DNA of 64,000 bases from Streptomyces sp. NBC_01198 (GCF_036010485.1 NZ_CP108568.1:620001-684000); one strand, 5' to 3'. Positions 26,502 to 35,637 are shown, counted from the stretch's first letter. A program made the numbers and translations. The notes: generated by a model not told the origin, from the letters alone.

Positions 26502-27122
26502 TCACTCGAAGCGTGCGTGGTCGCCGGCGCCGCGCCGGAGGATCTCGGCCTCGCCGCTGGAGAAGTCGACCACCGTGGTGGGTTCGGTGCCGCAGTCGCC
26601 CGAGTCGACCACGGCGTCCACCACGTGGTCGAGGCGTTCCTTGATCTCCCAGCCCTGCGTCATCGGCTCGGCCTCGTCGGGCAGCAGCAGGGTGCTGGAG
26701 ACCAGCGGCTCGCCGAGCTCGGCGAGCAGCGCCTGGGTCACGACATGGTCGGGGATCCGGACGCCGACGGTCTTCTTCTTGGGGTGCAGCAGCTGGCGCG
26801 GCACCTCCCTGGTCGCCGGCAGGATGAAGGTGTAGCTGCCCGGGGTCGCCGCCTTGATGGCCCGGAAGACGTCGTTGTCGATCTGCACGAACTGGCCGAG
26901 CTGCGCGAAGTTCTGGCAGACCAGGGTGAAGTGGTGCCGCTCGTCGAGGTTCCTGATCGACCGGATGCGGTCGATGCCGTCCCGGTTGCCCAGCTGGCAG
27001 CCCAGGGCGTAGCAGGAGTCCGTCGGGTACGCGACGAGGGCGCCGGAGCGGAGGCTGTCGGCCACCGCGCTGATGATGCGCGGCTGGGGGTTTTCCGGGT
27101 GTACGTCGAAGTATCGTGCCAT
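26502..27122 (-). CDS. YrdC/YciO/Sua5-family protein, L-threonylcarbamoyladenylate synthase-type
   Basis: The 206-residue YrdC-like domain protein has VAYPTDSCYALGCQLGN (ATP/bicarbonate pocket strand), SIRNLDERHHFTLVC, PGSYTFILPAT and VGVRIPDH. True Sua5/TsaC makes threonylcarbamoyl-AMP for the t6A tRNA modification. This form is closer to the YciO branch (S-x-R-N rather than the fully canonical K-R-x-x-x-P loop), whose role is less certain. ATG 27122. It stands alone on the minus strand, divergent from the rsb cluster. Confidence 0.85.
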   Translation of the reverse strand: MARYFDVHPENPQPRIISAVADSLRSGALVAYPTDSCYALGCQLGNRDGIDRIRSIRNLDERHHFTLVCQNFAQLGQFVQIDNDVFRAIKAATPGSYTFILPATREVPRQLLHPKKKTVGVRIPDHVVTQALLAELGEPLVSSTLLLPDEAEPMTQGWEIKERLDHVVDAVVDSGDCGTEPTTVVDFSSGEAEILRRGAGDHARFE

Positions 27123-27326
27123 CGGCCAAGCCTATGGCGCTTCCCGCCCGTTGCCGGTCACCGGCGGGCTCCGCGGCCCCGGCCCGGCTGACCCCGCCGG
27201 GCGTCCGGGCCCGCCCACCAGGAGCGGCAGTGTGATCTGACCGGTATCGCCCGACCGCACGGGAGCGGGCGGGGGTGACCTAGTATTCCCAGAACTTGCG
27301 TCCGCCACGAAGCTGGGAAGTGTGTT

Positions 27327-28181
27327 GTGACTGATGGGGACATAAACGGCCGGTTGGCAGACCTGATGTCCGTTCCGGACCGGGATCTGGCCGCGGAGTG
27401 GGTGTCCGTGGTCGCGACCTCGCTGGCGGGCCGGGTCAGCCGGGCCGAGGTCGACCGCGAGCTGCGGGAGCTGTACGCGGCGCTGCTCGGCACCCTGCGC
27501 AAGGGCGGCTCCGACCCGCACGGCGAGGAGTTCGCCGAGGTGCGGGCGCTGCTGTCGGAGCTTTCGCGCAGCCGGGCCCGGCAGGGGTTCACCCCCACCG
27601 AGACCGCGACCGGCGTTTTCGCGCTGAAGTCGGTGCTGGAGCCGGTACTGGCCGACCGCGAGGCGGACGTCCCGGCGTATCTCGAGCTCTCCCGGCTGCT
27701 GGACGCGCTGGGCCTGTTCACCGTGGAGGTGTACGCCAGGACGCGCGAGGAGCTGATCAGCGCCCAGGCCGAGCAGCTGCTCGAACTGTCCACCCCCGTG
27801 GTCAAGCTCTGGGACGGCGTGATCGGGGTGCCGCTGGTCGGCACGCTGGACTCGGCGCGGACGATGGTCGTCATGGAGAAGATGCTCCAGGCGCTCATCG
27901 ACACCGGTTCCGACCAGGCCATCATCGACATCACCGGGGTACCGGCGGTGGACACCCAGGTGGCACAGCACCTCCTCAAGACGGTCGTCGCCGCGCGGCT
28001 GATGGGTGCCGAGTGCGCGATATCCGGCATCCGCCCGCAGATCGCGCAGACCATCGTCGCGCTGGGTATCGACTTCGGGGACATCGTCACCAAGGCCACC
28101 CTCGCCGACGCCCTGCGCCACGCGATCAGGCGCTCCGGCGCCGCGACGCTCCCGGCCAGCGGAACGAGCCCCGCCCGATGA
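27327..28181 (+). CDS. rsbR: RsbR-like stressosome co-antagonist (N-terminal sensor plus STAS)
   Basis: The 284-residue protein has an N-terminal helical, globin-like RsbRD-type domain (residues 1-150) and a C-terminal STAS domain (about 160-270). The linker and STAS segments VGTLDSART and DITGVPAVDTQVAQHLL match the threonine phosphorylation sites of RsbR. With RsbS it would form the stressosome that holds RsbT until stress. GTG 27327 opens a run of six genes overlapping by 4 nt each; the stop overlaps the rsbS start (ATGA). Confidence 0.9.
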   Translation: MTDGDINGRLADLMSVPDRDLAAEWVSVVATSLAGRVSRAEVDRELRELYAALLGTLRKGGSDPHGEEFAEVRALLSELSRSRARQGFTPTETATGVFALKSVLEPVLADREADVPAYLELSRLLDALGLFTVEVYARTREELISAQAEQLLELSTPVVKLWDGVIGVPLVGTLDSARTMVVMEKMLQALIDTGSDQAIIDITGVPAVDTQVAQHLLKTVVAARLMGAECAISGIRPQIAQTIVALGIDFGDIVTKATLADALRHAIRRSGAATLPASGTSPAR

Positions 28182-28612
28182 GCGAACGGGTACCCGTCCT
28201 GCGGATCGGACAGGTCCTGCTGGTCTCCATCCAGACCGACCTGGACGACGAGGCGGTGATGAACCTGCAGGACGACCTCGCGGCCCAGGTGGTGGAGACC
28301 GGGGCGCACGGGGTGGTCATCGACATCACCGCCGTCGAGATCGTGGACTCCTTCGTCGGCCGCATGCTGGCGACCATCGCCTCGATCTCCCGCATGCTCG
28401 ACGCGGAGACGGTGGTGGCGGGCATGCGCCCCGCGGTCGCCATCACGCTGGTGGAGCTGGGCCTCTCGCTCGGCGGCGTGAAGACGGCGCTCACCTTGGA
28501 GAAGGGCCTCGGCATGCTGGAACGCAGCCGTTCACGTGCCCTGGCCGACCGGGCGGAGGACCTTCCCGCCGAGGGCGGGGACTCCGCACAGACCGACCCG
28601 GCTGTACGGTGA
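28178..28612 (+). CDS. rsbS: RsbS-like stressosome STAS antagonist
   Basis: The 144-residue STAS protein has VIDITAVEIVDSFVGR, placing serine 58 at the RsbS phosphorylation site. It forms the stressosome core and is phosphorylated by RsbT to release that kinase. The ATG overlaps the rsbR stop (ATGA) and the stop overlaps the rsbT start (GTGA). A polar C-terminal extension of about 25 residues (ALADRAEDLPAEGG) is longer than in the Bacillus protein. Confidence 0.9.
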   Translation: MSERVPVLRIGQVLLVSIQTDLDDEAVMNLQDDLAAQVVETGAHGVVIDITAVEIVDSFVGRMLATIASISRMLDAETVVAGMRPAVAITLVELGLSLGGVKTALTLEKGLGMLERSRSRALADRAEDLPAEGGDSAQTDPAVR

Positions 28613-29019
28613 CGCCGGCCGACGGGGGGCACGAACTGCCGATCGAGTCGAACGACGGCGTGGTGCGAGCCCGCCAGCTCGTCCGTACCCTCGCGCAGGA
28701 GTGCCGCCTGTCGCTGGTCGAACAGACCAAGCTCGTCACCGCGGCGAGCGAACTGGCGCGCAACACGCTGACCTACGGCGGCGGCGGGATGATGATCGCG
28801 GCTGTCGTCGAGGTCCACGGCCGGCGAGGGGTACGGGCGGTCTTCACCGACCAGGGCCCCGGCATCCTGGACCTGGAACTGGCCCTCACCGACGGCTGGA
28901 CGTCGGGCAGCGGCATGGGACTCGGCCTGTCCGGGTCGCGCCGCCTGGTCGACGACTTCACCATCGAGACGGCGCCGGGACAGGGCACCACGGTGACCAT
29001 CGCCAAGTGGGCCCGGTGA
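28609..29019 (+). CDS. rsbT: RsbT-like serine kinase / switch protein
   Basis: The 136-residue GHKL kinase has the N-box TAASELARNTLTYGGGG, first glycine box FTDQGPGI and second glycine box SGSGMGLGLSGSRRLVDDF. RsbT phosphorylates RsbS/RsbR and, once released, activates an RsbU-type phosphatase, which here is probably the product of the gene at 30218. GTG 28609 and the stop both overlap the neighbours by 4 nt. Confidence 0.92.
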   Translation: MTPADGGHELPIESNDGVVRARQLVRTLAQECRLSLVEQTKLVTAASELARNTLTYGGGGMMIAAVVEVHGRRGVRAVFTDQGPGILDLELALTDGWTSGSGMGLGLSGSRRLVDDFTIETAPGQGTTVTIAKWAR

Positions 29020-30221
29020 GCGCCGCCCTGCTGCTGGAGAGCGAGGACGTGAACGCGTTCCGCGACGAGCCGGAGGCAGCCCGCGGCGCCGCGGCGGCAC
29101 TGGGCCGCCGGATCGGACTGAGCGAGCAGCGCACCGGTGAGCTCGTGCTGGCCGTCGCCGAGATCGGGACCAACCTCCGCAAGCACGCGGAGGAGGGCAC
29201 CCTGCTGCTGCGGGTGCTGCGCACCGCGGACGTGGCCGGGGTGGAGCTGCTCGCCATCGACAGCGGGCCCGGCATCGCCGATGTCGCCCTGGCGCTGCGC
29301 GACGGCGAGTCCAGCACCGGCACCCTCGGCATCGGTCTGGGAGCGGTGCGCCGGCTGTCCGACGCCTTCGAGCTGCATTCGGTTCCCGGCCGGGGCACGG
29401 TCCTGCTGGCCAGGTTCTGGCCGCGCGGCACCCCGCCGCGCCTGACCGGGAACGAACCCGCCGTGGCGGGCATCACGCGCCCGATGAGCGGGGAGCAGGA
29501 GTGCGGCGACGCCTGGGCGACGCGTGCCGACACCGGTGCGGCTCCCGCCGCCGCCCCCGAGCCGCAACCGCAGCCACGGGCGCAGGCCAACGCCCCCGGG
29601 TCCCTGATGGACTGGTCCGTGCTGACCGGCCGGCGGGCCCGCTCGGCCGACTCCCCCGCGCCTGCCGCGCCGGCCACCCGCTTCGAGGGGTCGGTGTCCG
29701 CAGTGGCGCCGGGGCCCGGCGACGCGGTGCTGGTGATGCTCTGCGACGGTCTCGGCCACGGCCCGCTGGCGGCGACCGCGGGGCGGGAAGCCGTCAACGC
29801 CTTCCGCGCCGGGCGGTCGCGCACCCCCGAGCAGGCGGTCCAGGAGATCCACCGGGCGCTGGCCAGGACCCGCGGGGCGGCGCTGGCGGTCGTGCGGATC
29901 GAACGGGCCGGCGGGGAGCTGACGTTCTGCGGGGTGGGCAACATCGCCGCCGCCCTGGTCACCCCGGACAGCCGCACCAACCTGCTGTCCCAGCCGGGCA
30001 TCGTGGGCCACCAGATGCACCGGCTGCGGACCTACCGGCACGCGCTGCCCGAGGACGGCACGCTCGTGATGCACTCCGACGGCCTGAGCGAGCGCTGGCG
30101 TCCCGCAGATCTCGCCCCGGTCCTGTCCCGCCCGGCGACGCTGATCGCGGCCCATCTGCTGCGCCAGGCGGGCACGCGCAGGGACGACGCCAGCGTCGTG
30201 GTCGCCAAGGGGTTGTGGTGA
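29016..30221 (+). CDS. Fusion of RsbT-like ATPase domain and RsbX-like PP2C phosphatase
   Basis: The 401-residue protein has two parts. Residues 1-140 are a second RsbT-like GHKL domain (AVAEIGTNLRKHAEEG, IDSGPGI, STGTLGIGLGAVRRL). After a Pro/Ala/Gln-rich linker (170-225) comes a short SpoIIE/PP2C phosphatase domain with MLCDGLGHGPLAA, GVGNIAA, MHSDGLSERW and DDASVVV. RsbX dephosphorylates RsbS/RsbR to reset the stressosome, and the position and short catalytic domain fit that role. It is translationally coupled on both sides. Confidence 0.85.
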   Translation: MSAALLLESEDVNAFRDEPEAARGAAAALGRRIGLSEQRTGELVLAVAEIGTNLRKHAEEGTLLLRVLRTADVAGVELLAIDSGPGIADVALALRDGESSTGTLGIGLGAVRRLSDAFELHSVPGRGTVLLARFWPRGTPPRLTGNEPAVAGITRPMSGEQECGDAWATRADTGAAPAAAPEPQPQPRAQANAPGSLMDWSVLTGRRARSADSPAPAAPATRFEGSVSAVAPGPGDAVLVMLCDGLGHGPLAATAGREAVNAFRAGRSRTPEQAVQEIHRALARTRGAALAVVRIERAGGELTFCGVGNIAAALVTPDSRTNLLSQPGIVGHQMHRLRTYRHALPEDGTLVMHSDGLSERWRPADLAPVLSRPATLIAAHLLRQAGTRRDDASVVVAKGLW

Positions 30222-31621
30222 CCTGGGAACGCCAACCGGGCCCCGCCGGGGGCAGGCACGAACGTGACGAGATCGTCCTGCTGGCGATGACCGTCGGCAG
30301 CGAGCAGGACGTCTTCACCCTGCGCAGGCAGGCCAAGACCGCCGCGGTGGCCGCGGGTCTCGAACGGCACGACCAGGTCCGGCTGGCCACCGCGCTGAGC
30401 GAGCTCGGCCGCGACCTGCTGCGCCCGGCCCCGATGACGGCCACCTTCCTGCTGGACCCGCGCCCCTGGTCCGTGCTGCGGGTGGAGTTCCGCTGGACGG
30501 ACTCGCGGGCCCCGGGCCGTGAGTCGCTGGACGCGGTGACCCGGCTGCTGCCGCGCACCACGTACGAACCGGGCTCCGGCGCCGACGGTACGGCGGGCGG
30601 CGGCCCCGGCGGGCGGGTCGTCGTCGCGTGCCCGCTGCCGAGGTCGGTCGACGGGGTCGAGCCGGCCCGGCAGGCCGAGGGCATCCGGGCCAGGCTGCGG
30701 GCCGACGGGCCGACCAGCGCGATCGACGACCTGCGCGCGCAGACGCAGGACCTGCTCGCCGCCCTGGAGGAGTCCCGCGCCCAGCGTGACGAGCTCGAAC
30801 AGCTCAACCAGGAGCTCCAGGAGACCAACCAGGGCGTGATGGCGCTGTACGCCGAACTCTCCCAGGAGCTGGACGAGACCAACCGCGGTGTCGTGGCGCT
30901 CTACAGCGAGGAGCACCAGCTCGCCCTGACCCTGCAGCGCACCTTCCTGCCCGACACGCTGCCGACCGCGGCCGGGGTGAACCTGGCGGTGCGCTACCTG
31001 CCCGCGGCCAGCCAGACCGAGATCGGCGGGGACTTCTACGAAGCCGTCGACACGCCCACCGGGCTGCTGCTGGCGGTCGGCGACGTGGTGGGCCACTCGC
31101 TGCAGGCCGCCATCGTCATGGGCGAGCTCCGGCACGCGCTGCGGGCCTACACCGCGGAGGGCCACCCGCCGCACGTCCTGCTGGAACGGCTCGACGGCCT
31201 GATGGACCGCCACCAGCCAGGCTGGACCGCCACGGTGTGCATCATCCTGATCGAGCCCGGCAACGACCGCTTCACCGTCGCCAACGCCGGACACATCCCG
31301 CCGCTGCTGATGCCGGCCGACGGGGAGGCCTCGTACATCCACGAGCACGGCCCGATGCTCGGCCTGAAACTCCCCCAGCCCTGCGGCACCGTGCACAAGC
31401 TCGCCCCGGGCGACCGGATCCTGCTGTTCACCGACGGGCTCGTCGAGACCCGTGGCACCGACCTGCGCGAGCGGATGGCCGAACTGCGCGGCGTGGCGGT
31501 CGGCGCGCCCGACGCCCCCGACCGGCTGTGTGACACCCTCGTGAACACCTTCAGCGGACAACAGGAGGACGACATCGTCGTCTTCGTCGCCCATGTGGAC
31601 GGGAAAGAGGTGACCGGATGA
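30218..31621 (+). CDS. SpoIIE/RsbU-like PP2C phosphatase with ATPase-like N-terminus
   Basis: In this 467-residue protein residues 20-120 resemble a degenerate GHKL domain (RLATALSELGRDLL, no clear glycine boxes). A coiled coil follows (about 165-235: LAALEESRAQRDELEQLNQ and on), then a full PP2C domain from about 240: EIGGDFYEAVDTPTG, AVGDVVGHSLQAA, NAGHIPPLL, LLFTDGLVETRG and DDIVVFV. It should dephosphorylate a STAS antagonist, most simply the next gene's product. GTG 30218 and the stop overlap the neighbours by 4 nt. The decayed ATPase domain may be the RsbT docking site (inference). Confidence 0.88.
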   Translation: MTWERQPGPAGGRHERDEIVLLAMTVGSEQDVFTLRRQAKTAAVAAGLERHDQVRLATALSELGRDLLRPAPMTATFLLDPRPWSVLRVEFRWTDSRAPGRESLDAVTRLLPRTTYEPGSGADGTAGGGPGGRVVVACPLPRSVDGVEPARQAEGIRARLRADGPTSAIDDLRAQTQDLLAALEESRAQRDELEQLNQELQETNQGVMALYAELSQELDETNRGVVALYSEEHQLALTLQRTFLPDTLPTAAGVNLAVRYLPAASQTEIGGDFYEAVDTPTGLLLAVGDVVGHSLQAAIVMGELRHALRAYTAEGHPPHVLLERLDGLMDRHQPGWTATVCIILIEPGNDRFTVANAGHIPPLLMPADGEASYIHEHGPMLGLKLPQPCGTVHKLAPGDRILLFTDGLVETRGTDLRERMAELRGVAVGAPDAPDRLCDTLVNTFSGQQEDDIVVFVAHVDGKEVTG

Positions 31622-32043
31622 CCGGCCGGAACGAGAACACGACAGCACCGCACGGCGCCGGCACCGGGCAGGTGCCGGGCAGCCTGTCGGTGGAACTGGA
31701 GGCCGACGGCAGAACCAGGGTCCTGGTGCTGAGCGGAGAGCTGGACTACGGTAGCGCCTCGGTTCTGCGGGAGTGGATGGGCCGTGCCCTGGACGCCGAC
31801 GGCGTCCACGTGGTGGTCGACTGCGCCGGTCTGACGTTCTGCGACTCGGCCGGGCTGAACGTCCTGGTCGGCGCGCGGAGCATCGCGGTGGACCGGGGCG
31901 CCGCGCTCACCCTCGCGGCGGTGCAGCCGTCGGTGGAGCGCGTGCTGGAGATGTCGGGTGTGGACACGATCGTGGCCGTGCGCGCCACCCGTCGTGAAGC
32001 ACTGGACCGGGTGCCTCCGGCCGGCCCCGGGGAGTCCGGATGA
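31618..32043 (+). CDS. STAS anti-sigma-factor antagonist (RsbV-like)
   Basis: The 141-residue STAS protein has VVVDCAGLTFCDSAGLNVLV, which puts serine 77 at the canonical phosphorylation site. Unphosphorylated, it would bind an RsbW-type anti-sigma factor and free the sigma factor. The ATG overlaps the phosphatase stop (ATGA). It is last in the coupled run; the RsbW-like gene follows after about 97 bp containing a palindromic hairpin. Confidence 0.9.
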   Translation: MTGRNENTTAPHGAGTGQVPGSLSVELEADGRTRVLVLSGELDYGSASVLREWMGRALDADGVHVVVDCAGLTFCDSAGLNVLVGARSIAVDRGAALTLAAVQPSVERVLEMSGVDTIVAVRATRREALDRVPPAGPGESG

Positions 32044-32075
32044 ACCGCACGGGACGGTTCGACGTCACTGCCAGT

Positions 32076-32097
32076 GCGGGCACCCGCGGGTGCCCGC
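32076..32097 (+). terminator. 22-bp perfect palindrome between STAS and RsbW-like genes
   Basis: GCGGGCACCC followed by its mirror complement is self-complementary over all 22 bases. It may attenuate or terminate transcription, lowering the anti-sigma gene relative to its antagonist. Confidence 0.45.
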
Positions 32098-32140
32098 CCA
32101 GAGATCACGCGCGGCGCTGCCGACGCCAGGACGGGAGCAC

Positions 32141-32563
32141 ATGAGCGAGTCGACGTCGGCCGCCGGGATGGACGGCGTGTTCCGCCTGGATCTGGAGGCG
32201 GACGGCGGCGCAGTGGTGGCGGGACGCGAGTTCGCCCGGCAGGCCCTCACCGAGCTCGGCTGGCTGCCGGCGGCCGACACGCGCGCGCAGACGGCGGCGG
32301 ACGACGTTCTGCTGCTGGTGTCGGAACTGGTGACGAACGCCTGCCGGCACGGGAAGGCTCCGTATCACCTGGTGCTGCGCGGCACCGAGGCCGGCGTGCG
32401 GGTGGAGATGGCCGACTCCGGCTCTGAGCTGCCCACGCTGGCGCCCGACCGGCCCACGGTCCCGGGCGGTTTCGGCATACGCCTGGTGGTCAGGCTCGCG
32501 CACGCCTGGGGCGTCACGGAAGGCCCCACGGGCAAGGTCGTCTGGCTGGAGGTCGGCCGCTGA
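32141..32563 (+). CDS. RsbW-like anti-sigma factor ATPase
   Basis: The 140-residue GHKL protein has the N-box LLLVSELVTNACRHGKAP, first glycine box MADSGSELP (partly degenerate) and GGFGIRLVVRLAHAWGV. It is the natural partner of the preceding STAS antagonist and completes an R-S-T-X-U-V-W-like set. The sigma factor it binds is not adjacent; the SigB/SigF-type factor at 23996 is the nearest candidate. ATG 32141 follows GGGAG. Confidence 0.85.
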   Translation: MSESTSAAGMDGVFRLDLEADGGAVVAGREFARQALTELGWLPAADTRAQTAADDVLLLVSELVTNACRHGKAPYHLVLRGTEAGVRVEMADSGSELPTLAPDRPTVPGGFGIRLVVRLAHAWGVTEGPTGKVVWLEVGR

Positions 32564-32647
32564 CGGTGACGCGCCGTTCGCGGGGCGCCACCGCCGGCGA
32601 GGCCGGGTCGGGCCGGGGGAAGCGGGCTCAGCCCGCCGATCGGCCGG

Positions 32648-33013
32648 TCAGCACCACGGCACGGTGCCGAGGTTGAGGACGTAGCGCGCCGCCAGCCAGC
32701 CGGTCCGGTCGGACAGCTTGTACCAGCGCGGGTTGCCGTCGACGACCTGCCCGTTCTTCTTGCAGGTGAGGTGGACGATGGTCCCCGGCGCGTAACTGCC
32801 CAGGGCTGTGGAGTTCGTGGTGGCCGCGCTGCGGATGGTCAGGGGCAGATTCGAGACGACCCTGCCGTCGACCGGTGCGGCGGCCCGTACGGACGCGGGC
32901 ACGAGGCCGGTGGGGCTGGCGCCTGCCGGCGCGGCTCCCAGTACGCTCAGGGCGGCCGCCCCCGCGGTCAACGCGACGGTGGCGATCAACTTCGACGTGC
33001 CGAACAGCTGCAT
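32648..33013 (-). CDS. Secreted SH3-like domain protein
   Basis: The 121-residue protein begins at ATG 33013 with a signal peptide (LIATVALTAGAAALSVLGAAPAGA in parts). One bacterial SH3-like domain follows: NLPLTIRSAATTNSTALGSYAPGTIVHL, then WYKLSDRTGWLAARYV, with a cysteine in the domain and one as the last residue. Such small exported proteins are numerous in Streptomyces and may bind the cell wall. No enzyme domain is attached. The true start is preferred over upstream codons because the signal peptide begins here. Confidence 0.85.
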   Translation of the reverse strand: MQLFGTSKLIATVALTAGAAALSVLGAAPAGASPTGLVPASVRAAAPVDGRVVSNLPLTIRSAATTNSTALGSYAPGTIVHLTCKKNGQVVDGNPRWYKLSDRTGWLAARYVLNLGTVPWC

Positions 33014-33388
33014 GAGTGCGTGCCTTCCTGGTCGAGCCCACCGGATGGCCGGTGGTGAGTCGCTGCGCGGGGACAGCCCCGCCCGCCGAGCGTCCTCCCG
33101 TCCGCGCGGCGGGCCATCACCTTCGCACCGGATATCCCCCGGTCGGCCCACAGGACACAACCCGTTCGGGGGCATGCGGCCCGCACCGCCGCCCGCCCCG
33201 GCGAGCGATACGGCCTCCCCCGCCGAGGTCCCGGCGCGGGATGGCTCCCCCGCGCCCCGGGCCGTCAGCACCGGCCACCCGCGCTCCCTCCATCGGAGGA
33301 ATCAGCGGCGTGGCTGGTGCGGAGGCGTACCGCGGTGAGGAGAGTCTGCTTCCATGCCGAATACCTTTGCGCCCGGGCGGAGTGGAAC
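33014..33388. other. Divergent intergenic region with a possible short leader ORF
   Basis: This 375-bp region lies between the SH3-like gene (minus) and ctaD (plus). A GTG at 33310, ten bases after GGAGG (33295-33299), opens a 29-codon frame that ends at TAG 33397-33399, eleven bases inside ctaD. That could be a translationally coupled leader peptide or simply chance. Nothing else is recognised. Confidence 0.35.
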
Positions 33389-35119
33389 GTGACCACTAGC
33401 GACACCCCGGAGACCGCCGACCTCGACGAGTCCTACGCGGACGAAGTACCCGCCAAACGCAAGCGCCCCGGCAGCCTGATCGTGAACTGGGCCTCCAGCA
33501 CCGATCACAAGACGATCGGCACCCTGTACCTGACCACGTCCTTCGCCTTCTTCATCGTCGCCGGGGTCATGGCGCTGCTGATGCGGGCCGAACTCGCAAG
33601 GCCCGGAACCCAGTTCCTGTCCAACGAGCAGTACAACCAGGCCTTCACGATGCACGGCACCGCGATGCTCCTGATGTTCGCGACGCCGCTCTTCGCCGGT
33701 TTCACCAACTGGATCATGCCGCTGCAGATCGGCGCGCCCGACGTGGCGTTCCCGCGGCTGAACATGTTCGCCTACTGGCTCTACCTGTTCGGCTCGCTCA
33801 TCGCGATGGGCGGCTTCGTCACCCCGCAGGGCGCGGCCGACTTCGGCTGGTTCGCGTACTCGCCGCTGTCCAGCGCGGTCCACACCCCCGGCGTAGGCGG
33901 GGACATGTGGACCATGGGGCTGGCCTTCTCCGGTTTCGGCACCATCCTCGGTGCGGTCAACTTCATCACCACGATCATCTGCATGCGCGCGCCCGGTATG
34001 ACGATGTTCCGCATGCCGATCTTCGTGTGGAACGTGCTGCTCACCTCGGTGCTCGTGATCCTCGCGTTCCCGGTCCTGGCCGGCGCGCTGCTGGCACTCG
34101 AAGCGGACCGAAAATTCGGCGCGCACATCTTCGACTCCGCCAATGGCGGCGCCCTGCTCTGGCAGCACCTGTTCTGGTTCTTCGGCCATCCCGAGGTGTA
34201 CATCATCGCGTTGCCGTTCTTCGGCATCGTCTCGGAGATCCTGCCGGTCTTCGCCCGCAAGCCGATGTTCGGCTACATCGGGCTGGTGGCGGCCACCATC
34301 TCCATCGCGGGCCTGTCGGTGACGGTGTGGGCGCACCACATGTACGTCACCGGCGGTGTGCTGCTGCCGTTCTTCTCCTTCGTGACCTTCCTGATCGCGG
34401 TGCCCACCGGTGTGAAGTTCTTCAACTGGATCGGCACGATGTGGAAGGGGTCACTGAGTTTCGAGACGCCGATGCTCTGGTCGGTGGGATTCCTGGTGAC
34501 CTTCCTCTTCGGCGGTCTGACCGGTGTCATCCTGGCCGCGCCGCCGCTGGACTTCCACGTGTCCGACTCGTACTTCGTGGTGGCCCATTTCCACTACGTG
34601 GTCTTCGGCACGGTGGTCTTCGCGATGTTCGCCGGATTCCACTTCTGGTGGCCGAAGATGACCGGCAAGATGCTCGACGAGCGGCTGGGGAAGATGACCT
34701 TCTGGTCGCTCTTCCTCGGCTTCCACGGCACCTTCCTGGTCCAGCACTGGCTGGGCGCCGAGGGAATGCCGCGGCGCTACGCCGACTATCTGGCCCAGGA
34801 CGGATTCACCACGCTGAACACGGTCTCCACGATCAGCTCGTTCCTGCTCGGCCTGTCGATGCTGCCGTTCTTCTACAACGTGTGGAAGACCGCGAAGTAC
34901 GGCAAGAAGGTCGAGGTGGACGACCCCTGGGGCTACGGCCGTTCCCTGGAGTGGGCGACGTCCTGCCCGCCGCCGCGGCACAACTTCACCTCGCTGCCGC
35001 GTATCCGTTCCGAATCCCCGGCGTTCGACCTGCACCACCCCTCGATCTCCGCCGTGGACGACGCCACGAACCGTCCGGACAAGTCGATCACCATCGCTCC
35101 CGGCGACAAGCAGAAGTGA
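33389..35119 (+). CDS. ctaD: Cytochrome c oxidase subunit I (aa3 type), orphan copy
   Basis: The 576-residue subunit I has 12 membrane helices. Haem/copper ligands are visible: MHGTAM (low-spin haem His), [10 protein letters not shown] (CuB His and cross-linked Tyr), WAHHMY (two CuB His) and [11 protein letters not shown] (haem His pair). It reduces oxygen and pumps protons. GTG 33389 has GGAG seven bases upstream; a longer start at GTG 33317 would add an unusual Arg/Cys-rich leader. No ctaC, ctaE, ctaF or qcr genes are nearby, so it is a second, separate copy. It follows the stress cluster and is coupled to a small membrane protein. Confidence 0.92.
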   Translation: MTTSDTPETADLDESYADEVPAKRKRPGSLIVNWASSTDHKTIGTLYLTTSFAFFIVAGVMALLMRAELARPGTQFLSNEQYNQAFTMHGTAMLLMFATPLFAGFTNWIMPLQIGAPDVAFPRLNMFAYWLYLFGSLIAMGGFVTPQGAADFGWFAYSPLSSAVHTPGVGGDMWTMGLAFSGFGTILGAVNFITTIICMRAPGMTMFRMPIFVWNVLLTSVLVILAFPVLAGALLALEADRKFGAHIFDSANGGALLWQHLFWFFGHPEVYIIALPFFGIVSEILPVFARKPMFGYIGLVAATISIAGLSVTVWAHHMYVTGGVLLPFFSFVTFLIAVPTGVKFFNWIGTMWKGSLSFETPMLWSVGFLVTFLFGGLTGVILAAPPLDFHVSDSYFVVAHFHYVVFGTVVFAMFAGFHFWWPKMTGKMLDERLGKMTFWSLFLGFHGTFLVQHWLGAEGMPRRYADYLAQDGFTTLNTVSTISSFLLGLSMLPFFYNVWKTAKYGKKVEVDDPWGYGRSLEWATSCPPPRHNFTSLPRIRSESPAFDLHHPSISAVDDATNRPDKSITIAPGDKQK

Positions 35120-35145
35120 GCACCCGGCCGAACCGAGGACGACCG

Positions 35146-35487
35146 ATGAGGGCACCCGACGAGGGCAAGCGCGGGCTCGAAGAGATGGCCGGCTACCTGC
35201 TGTGGAACGCCGAGGTCGAGGAGGCCCGCAGGAAGGCCTCCTCCTTCGCGGCGAACCTGCCGTGGCTGACCACCTCGCAGCGCGACGACGTCGAGCGCGT
35301 CTACGTGGCGGACCGGGTGGCCGCCTCCCGCGCCATACTCGAGCGGAACCGCGACCGGGCGGTCGAACTGCGCGGCGAGTACAGCACCCGCTACGAGGAC
35401 CTGAAGCGGCGGTGTGTGGCGGCGGTGCTCGGCGCCGTAGCGGTGGCCGTCGGGGTGGGCGCGGGGCTGGTGCTCTTCACCCGCTGA
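35146..35487 (+). CDS. Small C-tail-anchored membrane protein next to ctaD
   Basis: The 113-residue protein has an amphipathic, helical, charged body (EEMAGYLLWNAEVEEARRK, DRVAASRAILERNRDRAVEL) and one C-terminal membrane helix (AAVLGAVAVAVGVGAGLVLF) ending in TR. It starts 26 bp after the ctaD stop behind CGAGGAC, so it is probably co-transcribed. I do not recognise a family with assigned function. Location suggests an oxidase accessory or assembly role, but only by association. Confidence 0.75.
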   Translation: MRAPDEGKRGLEEMAGYLLWNAEVEEARRKASSFAANLPWLTTSQRDDVERVYVADRVAASRAILERNRDRAVELRGEYSTRYEDLKRRCVAAVLGAVAVAVGVGAGLVLFTR

Positions 35488-35558
35488 CACGCGGGCCGGG
35501 CGGCCGGGCGCAGCGGCCCGGCTCCCGCACCCGCGAGGGCGGATTCCGGTACATGTCG

Positions 35559-35583
35559 GTTTTCGCCGGTATTACCCGGGTAC
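35559..35583 (+). promoter_or_regulatory. SigB-class stress promoter upstream of the DUF2795 gene
   Basis: GTTT (35559-35562), 15 bases, then GGGTAC (35578-35583) is a full match to the Streptomyces SigB consensus GNNT-N14-16-GGGTAC/T. A start near 35590 would give a leader of about 48 nt before ATG 35638. Confidence 0.7.
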
Positions 35584-35637
35584 GCGCACTGCCGTGGACG
35601 TCCGCACGTACAGCTGAGCGGCAGGAAGGCGAACGCC

